A stretch of DNA of 64,000 nt from Archivesica marissinica (Eukaryota > Mollusca > Bivalvia > Venerida > Vesicomyidae): positions 58,398,543-58,462,542 of the forward strand of contig CM026390.1 of the NCBI GenBank assembly GCA_014843695.1, read 5' to 3'. Position 1 is the first letter of the stretch, and every line of letters starts with the position of its first letter. The translations under genes were made by a program, and so were the position numbers. Shown here piece by piece: positions 38,001 through 50,000 of this stretch. The notes beneath the pieces are model-generated. The model ran no database searches and was not told the DNA's origin. It worked only from the letters and a program-made list of their open reading frames with translations.

Positions 38001-41000
38001 TAATTAGTTATTATCCCTATCAATTGGTTTAAACAGACGGATCTGTAGTCCAGTGGTAACACGCTGGACTAGTAATCCAGGGATCGCAGGTTCGATTCCC
38101 CGTCTGACCCTAATAAAATTAACAGTCTTTCAGATGGAACGTTAAACGGAGGTCTTGTGTCGGTGCTTTACACCGTGCACGTAAAAGAACCAGAGGAGAC
38201 TCTGGAATGGGTCTCTGTCTGTATCATTGCACTATCCTCCAATATCTTCAGGAGGCGTCGCTCATATGGGCAACCGGTAGCGACGATAAATAAACGTAAA
38301 ACAGACACAATATTGGTTGTTATACAATAGTTTATACAAATTTATTTTAGCTCGATTGTGAAACAAGTTCTTAAACTTATATTAATCACTCTCGAGACCT
38401 CATTCCTGATGGAATCCATCGCCACGAGGGAGAGAGAAGAGGCAACGTGGAATTTAAATGCCTTGCCTAAGGGCATACTCGTAACGGCTCCAGCGGGGCT
38501 CGAACTCCGGACATTTCGCACCTGAAGCGAACGCGCATCCACTGCGCTATCACGACTTCCACTTATACAATAGGCCGGAGCATAATATATTTAACACTGA
38601 AAATACGTGAATCATAATCACGATATATGCTGAACAATTTCTAATATTTACGATAAACTATTGATAAAATTAGTGCGTAAATAATTTGAGGATATTAAAA
38701 AGAAAATGGTTAGTTAATACTTAAATGAATATTTGAAGTAAGTCAAAGAACATAACATCATATCTGAGCATGAAAAGAAGAAGAGATTGATCTGACAATG
38801 ACGACCGTATCTGAATTGGAATCCGCTTTCTAAAATATAAGCCATTAGCTAATGAGGATGAACATTTGATGCTTACGTATAATTATACACATCGTAATAA
38901 TAGAAAACAATAACATCCGCTGATGGGTGGGGCATCCGTTGTATGAGTGGTTAATGTCGTTACCCCTGACCGCTGCTGGGTGGGGCATCCGTTGTATGAG
39001 TGGTTAATGTCGTTACCCCCTGACCGCTGCTGGGTGGGGCATCCGTTGTATGAGTGGTTAATGTCGTTGCCCCCTCACCGCTGCTGGGTGGGGCATCCGT
39101 TGTATGAGTGGTTAATGTCGTTACCCCCTGACCGCTGCTGGGTGGGGCATCCGTTGTTGAGTGGTAATGTCGTTACCCCCTGCGCGGGTGGGGATCCGTT
39201 GTATGAGTGGTTATGTCGTTCCCCTGACCGCTGCTGGGTGGGGCATCCGTGTATGAGTGGTTAATGTCGTTGCCCCCTGACGCTGCTGGGTGGGGCATCC
39301 GTTGTATGAGTGGTTAATGTCGTTACCCCCTGACCGCTGCTGGGTGGGGCATCCGTTGTATGAGTGGTTAATGTCGTTACCCCCTGACCGCTGCTGGGTG
39401 GGGCATCCGTTGTATGAGTGGTTAATGTCGTTACCCCCTGACCGCTGCTGGGTGGGGCATCCGTTGTATGAGTGGTTAATGTCGTTACCCCCTGACCGCT
39501 GCTGGGTGGGGCATCCGTTGTATGAGTGGTTAATGTCGTTACCCCCTGACCGCTGCTGGGTGGGGCATCCGTTGTATGAGTGGTTAATGTCGTTACCCCC
39601 TGACCGCTGCTGGGTGGGGTGTGTTGTGGTTGTGTTTGGGTGGGTGGGGCATCCGTTGTATGAGTGGTTAATGTCGTTGCCCCTGACCGCTGATGGGTGG
39701 GGCATCCGTTGTATGAGTGGTTAATGTCGTTACCCCCTGACCGCTGCTGGGTGGGGCATCCGTTGTATGAGTGGTTAATGTCGTTACCCCCTGACCGCTG
39801 CTGGGTGGGGCATCCGTTGTATGAGTGGTTAATGTCGTTACCCCCTGACCGCTGCTGGGTGGGGCATCCGTTGTATGAGTGGTTAATGTCGTTACCCCCT
39901 GACCGCTGCTGGTTCGAAACCCACTGGGGTTTCGAATTATGTCAATTGAGGCTATCCAGGTGGCTTTCTGAAGGTCGGTGGGTCTACCCGGGACCCCATC
40001 CGCGTCTGAAATACCGCTCGAAGAGGAACCAATAATAGCCGAAAAGTCGCCATATGCCCTAATCCTGTTAGTGGGAGGGACATAGTATGGTTCTTTGTGC
40101 CGTTGTCTAATGTTGTTAAAACGTGTGGTCCAAACCATTTGTATTTTCAAGCTATATATTGTATCTTTATGTGTATGACATATGTACTATTGATTTGCAA
40201 TAAAATATGGTTAAATATAAACAAATATGGTTATGTGTATGCTATCTGACAATAGTTATGCTATCGTGTGAAGTACATTGTTATAATCCAATACAGAACG
40301 AATATGTGGCGTACATATATTGTAAAAATCTAACAAATACTTTATGTATTGGATATAAGTCGAAAACGATCCAATATGTAAAATTGGACTGTGTGAGACG
40401 CGTAGCGCCGAGGACAGTACCAATATTTTACATATTGGATCCGTTTGAGGATTATATCTTACTTAAAACACACACTTATATAACAAGATCCTACTAATTA
40501 AAATTGTTAATTTCGTATATGTTCACGTAGTATTTAATATAATATTCTGGCATTTTGACACCAGTCCAATATTAATAATAATGGACTGCAAGTACAAAGG
40601 TATGACGTCACGGCAGTGTTTTAATGTGAACGAATGTTTGAATTAGATCTAGTGTAATAGTCTAATAAAGACCTTATTGTGAACGAATGCTTAGTTTAAA
40701 CATATTTCATTTCCTAATAGTATACAGTTTGCACAATGCATATAGTACACGCCGTCCATGTAAATACAAATACATAGCATTTATATAGCGCAAAAATTAA
40801 AAATTATTCTATTGTGCTTCACAATTACAGATGCAATTTTAAACATTTACACATGACAATATCCATAATATATGGAAATATAAATAAAAATGTATACATA
40901 TATAGATATAACTAGGATTCTAGTAATTGGATAAGAACATATTTTATCATAATATCTACACCATTACAGTATATAAGTGAGTGATTGAATTAGCGGCAAT

Positions 41001-44000
41001 ATGAAACATAGACCCAAACACCGCCATAAGAATGACAACCGTGATGTGGCCAGTACAGTGATTGGGCCGATCTAATGCGGATTAATCAAACTCCTCGTGT
41101 TTCGCGAAGTAAAATTAGAACGGACAGACATAGCATGCGTCACGTGACAGCACATTCTGGCTGACATAATTAACTGCCGTGGAGGCAATCTGTCACAATA
41201 GATAATTAACCTTTCATGACAAAATCTGCACGGAATCTCTTATATGTATACATTGTACTGATCTGTAACATGCTTTGTTTAAATTATGGATGGCAACGTA
41301 ATGTATTCGAAAATAAAAAGTAGCATTATTTTATTTGAAATGAAAACTTTTATAAATTTTATAAATGTTTGTTTAATTACAAAAATTAAGGCTCGGAGGT
41401 GCGAAATGTTGTAGCGGTAAAAGACCAATAGCCATGAATATATAACATACAAGTAACATTGTATTACCACCCATCTGATCGCCCCCCCCCCCATTAGAAT
41501 ATAGACTGGTCGGTATGAAGGTTTGCTAGGTTTGTCCATTTTGTGATATTGCTACTATTGAAAATGAGATGCATGTAATATTGAATTGTCCAGTTTACAA
41601 TGATTTAAGACAAGATTTATTCGCAAAATCATATGCGTGTGATATCAATTTCTACTAGGGATGACAACGGATAGCGAAATAGGTATTCGAATATTCGGTC
41701 GGTGAGATATTCGAATATTCGAATATTTTGTATAATTCTGTGAAAAAGTCAAAATATCTCAAACACATAAATTTTCAAAATTAATCTACTTTCTGTGTTA
41801 TGCCCTACGTCATATCTTCTTCCTGTAAATTTGGCGACGACTCAATAAGTTATTGTTATCGTCCTCTGTACACGCTACCATTCCCGATGACACTTAAGTT
41901 AGTACACCAAATTAATACATTTCCGAACAACACACATCCATTTCGGAGCACATGTATGTGGTGACGTNNNNNNNNNNNNNNNNNNNNNNNNNNNNNNNNN
42001 NNNNNNNNNNNNNNNNNNNNNNNNNNNNNNNNNNNNNNNNNNNNNNNNNNNNNNNNNNNNNNNNNNNNNNNNNNNNNNNNNNNNNNNNNNNNNNNNNNNN
42101 NNNNNNNNNNNNNNNNNNNNNNNNNNNNNNNNNNNNNNNNNNNNNNNNNNNNNNNNNNNNNNNNNNNNNNNNNNNNNNNNNNNNNNNNNNNNNNNNNNNN
42201 NNNNNNNNNNNNNNNNNNNNNNNNNNNNNNNNNNNNNNNNNNNNNNNNNNNNNNNNNNNNNNNNNNNNNNNNNNNNNNNNNNNNNNNNNNNNNNNNNNNN
42301 NNNNNNNNNNNNNNNNNNNNNNNNNNNNNNNNNNNNNNNNNNNNNNNNNNNNNNNNNNNNNNNNNNNNNNNNNNNNNNNNNNNNNNNNNNNNNNNNNNNN
42401 NNNNNNNNNNNNNNNNNNNNNNNNNNNNNNNNNNNNNNNNNNNNNNNNNNNNNNNNNNNNNNNNNNNNNNNNNNNNNNNNNNNNNNNNNNNNNNNNNNNN
42501 NNNNNNNNNNNNNNNNNNNNNNNNNNNNNNNNNNNNNNNNNNNNNNNNNNNNNNNNNNNNNNNNNNNNNNNNNNNNNNNNNNNNNNNNNNNNNNNNNNNN
42601 NNNNNNNNNNNNNNNNNNNNNNNNNNNNNNNNNNNNNNNNNNNNNNNNNNNNNNNNNNNNNNNNNNNNNNNNNNNNNNNNNNNNNNNNNNNNNNNNNNNN
42701 NNNNNNNNNNNNNNNNNNNNNNNNNNNNNNNNNNNNNNNNNNNNNNNNNNNNNNNNNNNNNNNNNNNNNNNNNNNNNNNNNNNNNNNNNNNNNNNNNNNN
42801 NNNNNNNNNNNNNNNNNNNNNNNNNNNNNNNNNNNNNNNNNNNNNNNNNNNNNNNNNNNNNNNNNNNNNNNNNNNNNNNNNNNNNNNNNNNNNNNNNNNN
42901 NNNNNNNNNNNNNNNNNNNNNNNNNNNNNNNNNNNNNNNNNNNNNNNNNNNNNNNNNNNNNNNNNNNTATATATATATTTGTATTATGCATAATCGTCTG
43001 CTATTATTTTCGCGCCTAAAATTATCAATCTCGCTTCGCGCGGGAAATGACTTAAGATGTTAGGCCTAATCTCAGTTTATCAAGGCCGTGGTTGCAGGTG
43101 TCCAGTTATGTAATACAAAGGCACCGAACTGGTTTGATGGGGTAATATTAGATAACAGGCCGTGGTTGCAGGTGTCCAGTTATGTAATATAAAGGCACCG
43201 AACTGGTTTGATGGTGTAATATTAGATAACATAACAGATGTTTAGGAATAACAGATGTTTTAGGAATTGTTATATCATATATACACTGATTCAAATATGT
43301 ATATAAGAAATGGATTTTATTAACATAAATCAGACACATTAGAGCCTAACTCCAGGAGCGAGAAAGGTCGTGATCTCAATCTAGTATATAGAACATATAA
43401 ACTGTATTTATGATACTTAGATATTATGGACATTATAAGAAATATAACTTATAAAGATTTGTCGAATAATTAAATTGTTCAGCCATAGAAGAAACATAGA
43501 GTTTCGGCGAACCATATAGAAGGTGATTAAAAGTTAATCTAATCAGAAACAGTGATTAGATTAAAGTGATATTGAGTAATGACGGATTAGAAAGATTGGA
43601 TGTTAAATATACTGTGTAAGCGCATAGTCGGCTCACACAAATGGATTGTTAAATAAGCTTTTAATGATACGATGTATAAATATATAGATCACTGATTATT
43701 GTCAGCACACGAAGAACGTCCGATAAATCACTGACGATCTCCCATTCAGTAAAGTATTTCCAATCGTGTGACTGAGCAGGCGTTTTGAATGTCTAGTTTT
43801 TGACGATATATCATAAATTAAGTATTAACATTTAATGAGGACACCATCAAAAAAATCATACTTTAAATAGTACTTTTGTGTAATATTGAGCATTTTCTAC
43901 TCAATGTCCGATTATGATAAATATTGTTTCCTGTTTTCAAACCAAGAGATGATTCGTAATTGTGCCCAAACCTGTTTTATTATTCTACAGAGGCGTCAGT

Positions 44001-47000
44001 TTTTATAATGTAAATACTATTTTAATTTATGAATAATGTCATTATTTCTTTGTATTTCTAACTGCACATTTTTTAAATTTCGTCTGTAATATCTCTGCTA
44101 ATCATATTCGCTCTGATCTGATCAAAGCGAAGTTATATTTCATATTCTTAATCAGTGTGCTATAGTACCTATTTTGTCTTTCAGGGTTTTATAATTGTTT
44201 AGAGCAGTTTTCAATATCAGATTAGCAGGGGTATTGCAGCTTAATCCTAACATACTGTGACAAATGATTGTGTATAATTTTGTCCAATTCTTATAACTCC
44301 ATGTTGGAGTGGCATTGTACTTTTATTATGTAAACTATACAATCATGTAATATTATTGTAAATATTGTACGTACAATGATGAGATGTAAATAAAGATTAC
44401 TACTACTACTACAATACAAATAATGATGGAAATTAATTAACATAATCGACACAATTAACTCCGATATGTTACACTATGTATAACTTGCGACTCGGGACAC
44501 GCGCTCCAGAACATCGGTTCTACAGAAGTGGTGTGTGTATGGATTGACACTGGAGCGATCTAGACGACCGGACGTCTAGCTGTCAGATCCGTTTATATGG
44601 TGCTGCGGGATGACGAACATTGAGGAGAGTGGCCCTATGAAGATTATATCGAACGATGAGACCACCAGGACTTGTTATCCTGCATAGCAAGGAGATGCCT
44701 ACTCCGGATGTCAATATTCACAGCACCATCACCATATACACCAAGAGCACCATTCTACTAGGCACACCTTCAGCAACTCAACAACACGTCACGGATAATA
44801 CGACGGTGCTTAGTACGAATACACATAATCAACTTGGAAAGGCTCGCCCATATGCTCAGCGGTGGCGAGGGTAAATAAATGGTCGAAGGATTGACTTTAA
44901 TAAGTTGATATAATCTAATAAAGAAAATTATACATGCAAACTAAGGGGTTGTATTCCTCCCGTGACGCAACTTAAGGCACATATTCGTAGCTTATATACT
45001 ATATACGCCGTTTGACGTACCCAGCAACACAACCTTGGTAGTATTGTAATAGTAAACCCACAGTCATGTGTTTCCTGAACGTTCGACAAACCCGGTGACG
45101 TAAGCTTGACATTCTTATTATGAGGTTACTGATCGTGAACGAACCTTTGACACTGTCACTGCGAGCTGTCCATTCTCAGTCAGCATTGTTGTCAGAATTC
45201 CATGCTTATGTCCTTTGAATATATCGAGAACTTCGGTGACCCGGAAGTTGTAGAGATAGACATCGCCACTGGAGGACGCTGCAACACAATGGTGACTGTC
45301 TTTGCAGATTGAAACACTGTTTATCTACAAGTATAAATATATATATATATATATCAATACAAAGTGTATTTTTATACAGACGGATCTGTAATCTATTGGT
45401 AACACGCTGGACTGGTAATCCAGGGATCGCGGGTTCGATCCCCCGTCTTACCCTAATAAAATGAACAGTCTTGCAGATGGGACTTTAAACCGAGGTCTCG
45501 TGTCGGTGCTTTGGATCGTGCACGTAAAAGAACCAGAGGCGAATCTGTCTGTATCATTGCACTATCCTCCAAAATTCTAAAATGACTAATCTCTTCAGTA
45601 GGCGGCGCTCATATGGGCAACCGGTAGCGACGATGAATAAACGTAAGCACACACAGTGTACACTTTTTATTATTTCGATTGATCTCATTTGGAAGTGAAC
45701 CATTGCATGGTTTTTATTTTTCCAAAAGCCCATAGTGCAAAGGAAGTGTCCTTATATTACGCCATACGGATACACTCACATAATGGTACCTTTTACGGCA
45801 CCAAGTGTACATCCAATCTGAGACAGGTGCATTATACAGTAATACAACTATTTGATCACGATCCAATGGTCAAACATATAGCTTAGCCTCAAGCAATACA
45901 GACTCCTTCTCAATAGTATACATACTTACAAAAGACTCGGGTTGTTTGGCCCTGATCACACAGAACAAAACATTACTATATTCACGACGTACAATCAAAC
46001 CTGTGTTTAGCAGCCAACCAAGGGAAACACATATAGTGGCTGTTTAGCACAGGTGGCTGCTTAATAGAGGTCAAATGTATAATAAAATAGCAAATTGGGA
46101 ATCTGGAACCTGGCTGCTTAATACAGGGTGGCTGCTTAATAGAGGTGACCACTAACACAGGTTTGACTGTATGCATAAGTACATTGTTATACTGTATACA
46201 TACACTTATATACATGTATAAAAAAAAACAAGTGTTCAATAAAGCTACTGCATTGCTACTGTATTCTAATTAACTATATAGAGGATGAACAGTCTAGTTT
46301 GTGTATTGATAACATTAAGAATACAGAGCATTCAGTATGGAGTTTCTATGGCTTAATGCATTCTTAGAAAACGAGTCATGTTTAATAACACCTTTCTATT
46401 ATCACTGTTCATTAAAGTACAAACTGTATACATGTATGCTTGGTCTCGTGTAGTAGTATACAGTTATTCCATGGGTGTTTGGGGAACAGTCAAAATTATT
46501 ACATAATGCTCTATATAACTTGTAATTCGTTATTTTTGCCTGTTTCATTGCATTTTTTTATCCTTCTCTCAGGTCTGGGCAACAGTTCGAACTGTTGACC
46601 GGGCAATAGTTTGAACTGTTTCATACTAGACTTTTGAACCAATCATACTCTGCGTATGCTTTCACTGTGCGCAGTAGGATGCGCAATAGGGTGTTATGGA
46701 AGTCAAAGTAAAAAATACGTCCCGAATACATTTTAGCTCTGACTGGGCTTGAAGTCATCGATATACATTATGTGAAGCCCTCCTTTCCGTTCATTAATTC
46801 CTTTCCGTATGTTATTGCATACTTACCGGCGTACCGGCTTTTAGACCAAAACCAAGCGTTTACAAATGATGATTGATTAGTCATCAGCTGACAAACTTGG
46901 AAAAACAGAAACTTATCTTGAATTATGGCCCAGGCTAGGTTTGAAGACATGACTGAGGATGTTTTTTGAGTTAGTCAACTATTATAGAATATAAGGTAGG

Positions 47001-50000
47001 CTATGTACAACAGTTATATAGTGCATTCGGTAATAAAACAGTTATTTCATGGGTGTTTGGGGAACAGTCAAAACTATTGTCCCTCGGTATCAGGGAAGAC
47101 ATTTCGAACTGTTGCCCGAGGCCGTAATTATTATTACTATGCACATTGGCAAGTGATATATTAACATGCCACTCCTTTTCATATATGTTATCATCGGATC
47201 GATACAATCGTAGATGAAAACAAAAAAATGAAACCAGGTCGCCTCATGATAAAGCTATTGCTCTCTCTCTCTCTTCTTTCTCTCCCCCCTCTCTCTCTCT
47301 CTCCTCTCTCTCTCTCTCCGTTCTCTCCTCTCTCTCTCCTCTCTCTCATTTCTCTCTCTCCTTTCTCTATCTCCTCTCTCTCTTTCTCCGCTTTCTCCGC
47401 TCTCTCCGCTCTCTCTCCCCCCCCCTTCCCCCCCCCCCCTTTTTTCTTCTCTCTCCCCTCTCTCCTCCTTCTCTCCCCTCTCTCTCTCCTCTCTCTCCTT
47501 TCTCTCCCCTCTCTCTCCGCTATCTCTCTCGGTTCTCTCCTCTCTCATCTCCTAGCTCTCATTTCTCTCTTCCTTTCTCTCCTCACTCTTCTCATCTCTC
47601 TCCTCTCTCTCCCCGTTCTCTCCCCTCTCTCTCCTCTCTCTCATTTCTCTATATCTCCTTTCTCTATCTCTCCTCTACCCCCTCTCTCTCTCCTCTCTCT
47701 CATTTCTCTACATTACAGTTGGAATCAGTTGGATATTATATTTAAATGGACGATACATACATCAAATGTATAGGTGGTGAAATAGATAGACAGTTATGAC
47801 AAGTAAGCTCTTTGTTTATACATTGAGTTAATGTGTCACCTTCCATAAATAAAGAATATATCATTATTATCATTATTATTATTATTATTACTGTTACTAC
47901 ATTCTATGCATCATAACATTTTAAGTAATACAGCAATACCGTTAATGCATTGTAATGTACATGTAATCAGTATATAGTGTTGGTTTAAACATATTTATTT
48001 TCTATCATGTACATGATTATTTACACCAACTGGACATAAGGTTATACAGCTTATTGTTGCCCTATACAGTGTTGTGCAACATCATTTACAACACGTGCTA
48101 GTATCAGGCACATGTGCATGTTCTCATATATTATTGCAAATTCTAACACGACCCAGCTAATAACATACATACTTGTAGAGTAAAATCTACCTCGGGTTAT
48201 TCTGCGATATACCTACCTTGAACTATGCTGCGCGCGCATCGTGTTTTGGCTATTCCACTAATACAATGCGTGTAAAGTTTTATGAATGAAAGGCACTTGA
48301 TGTTTGTAAATAATACCGTGGGAATTCGCGGAAGTGAGCTATTTTTAGAATCAGATAATCTCTTGTCCGTCATGATTTCCTGTTAAGTAACGTTTCAGTT
48401 ACTATTCTGTACAGTTTTATTTGACAAAATAAATAAAATTATTGATCAGTTACAACTTTTGTTCATTTATGCACTAGATTGATATTTTCCATAAAAAATA
48501 ACGTCATCACCCATTACGCGGGAGGAAATTTCGAAAGCCAAACACACGGCGCTTGAAGAAAATACTCATTGATTCTCGTCTAAAATTATTAGAAGTAAGT
48601 CGTGTTAGAATCGAAACAATAAGTATCTATTATTTATCTACTATTATTTCTTAATTATTGTAATACAAATATTGTCTGTATATTATTGCGATTTCTGTTT
48701 CCGAAATTCAATTCAACAAGTTTATTGCATATACAATAGCTAATACAAACATGTTCAATACAAAGACATGGATTTTTCATTTTCCTTTTATATTAGTAAT
48801 CATCAAGTTTAGTATTTGCACAACTCATATATTCAGTCATTTGTTACAATCTAGTAGTTTGGGGAGGGCCGTAACTAATGTTGTTAAAACGTGTGGCCCA
48901 ACCCATTTGCTTCAACATTTATTGACAATTCTTGTGCACAACAACGACATAAATCGTATATAATATGTATAATTATACAAGTGTGTTCATTTGTTCTGTA
49001 TGTTGTATATATAGAAATTCAATGAATGCAATAAAATATGATTAAACTAAATGGATTTTTAACAAAGAGCATATCATTCCAGTGGATATTACAATGCTAT
49101 TGGCATATAACAGCAATTTGTACGACTTTACATTTCTTAACAGGTTAACGTGATAAATGAATTTGCAAAGATTGTTCAAAGTAATTTTGGAGTTTGTTGA
49201 CATAATACTGACACATTTTTGTTTGTTGGCCAGGTGTAATTTTAGCGTTTTATGTATTTTGATCGCAATGTTGAATAGTTTGGACATATGAGAAGGAAAT
49301 GATATTTACTATACTATAATTCACAAATATACACCGCACCATACGTGTACAACTGTGGCAATATATAATTATACGTAATAACACCGTGGTAATATATACT
49401 TATACATCATATAGTAGCAGTGTGGCAATTTACAATTGTGGTTAACGCGCTCGCTTCTCACCAATGCAACCCGTGTTCGATCCTCGGACCGGAAAGTATG
49501 TGAGATGGTAGGGTGGTCGTCATATCGGACAGGTGGGTTTTCTCCGGTTACTCCGGTTTCCTCCCACACGAATGACCACATTTACGCTTGCATCTGCGCC
49601 AACGAGAGTGATTAATATAAGTTGTTAGAACTTGCTTCGCAATCGTTGTAAAATAAATAAAGTTTAAAATTACAAACTATGAAGCATTGTAAAAGAGATA
49701 ATGTAACACGACCATGCTCAGGTACAGGAGGAAATATTGCTTTCAGAATTCTCGGTAATTCAATGCATGAATAGCGTGCAATAATTATCAGAAGGATATA
49801 TCCGGTTGCAGGATGCGATAAACGATAACCAACTAACCTTCAAACGTTAATCAATGCGCGCGGACATAACAGTAATTTGAAAATATAATTGGGGCTGAAA
49901 AAAGAAAGAAAAATTGAATCTTCAATCCAGTGCTTGTCTACTTCCAGCTTCTTCTATTCAATATTTGCTTACATGCTCTCGACTTCAAAATGGTGTGTTT

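Larger units (their letters stand above)
37686..38592 (+). repeat. About 340-bp dispersed repeat (family L), copy 1, with two nested SINEs
   Basis: 'agttcaaagcattcattttc', 'acgttccttagcaacatttg' and 'cctatcaattggtt' match 57243-57584 in the same orientation. Copy 2 lacks SINEs at the corresponding points, so the SINEs at 38036 and 38329 inserted later. Confidence 0.75.

Noticed and set aside
40207..40497. Small secreted protein frame with a hydrophobic start
   Set aside because: It begins in a retroelement tail (family E) and continues into dispersed repeat F; no splice or promoter context.
41650..41760. hAT transposon left end (tagggatgacaacggatag with ATTCGAATATTCG repeats)
   Set aside because: Suggestive end sequence and palindromes, but the possible partner end would lie in the assembly gap, so it cannot be supported.
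46768..46950. 60-codon minus-strand frame (MSSNLAWAIIQDKFLFFQ)
   Set aside because: No recognised domain and no phase-compatible splice sites for the WD40 gene; lies among pieces of an unidentified repeat.
47228..47773. Open frames over the CT-rich tract
   Set aside because: A two-letter sequence has few stops; Ser/Leu/Pro or Arg/Glu translation carries no signal.
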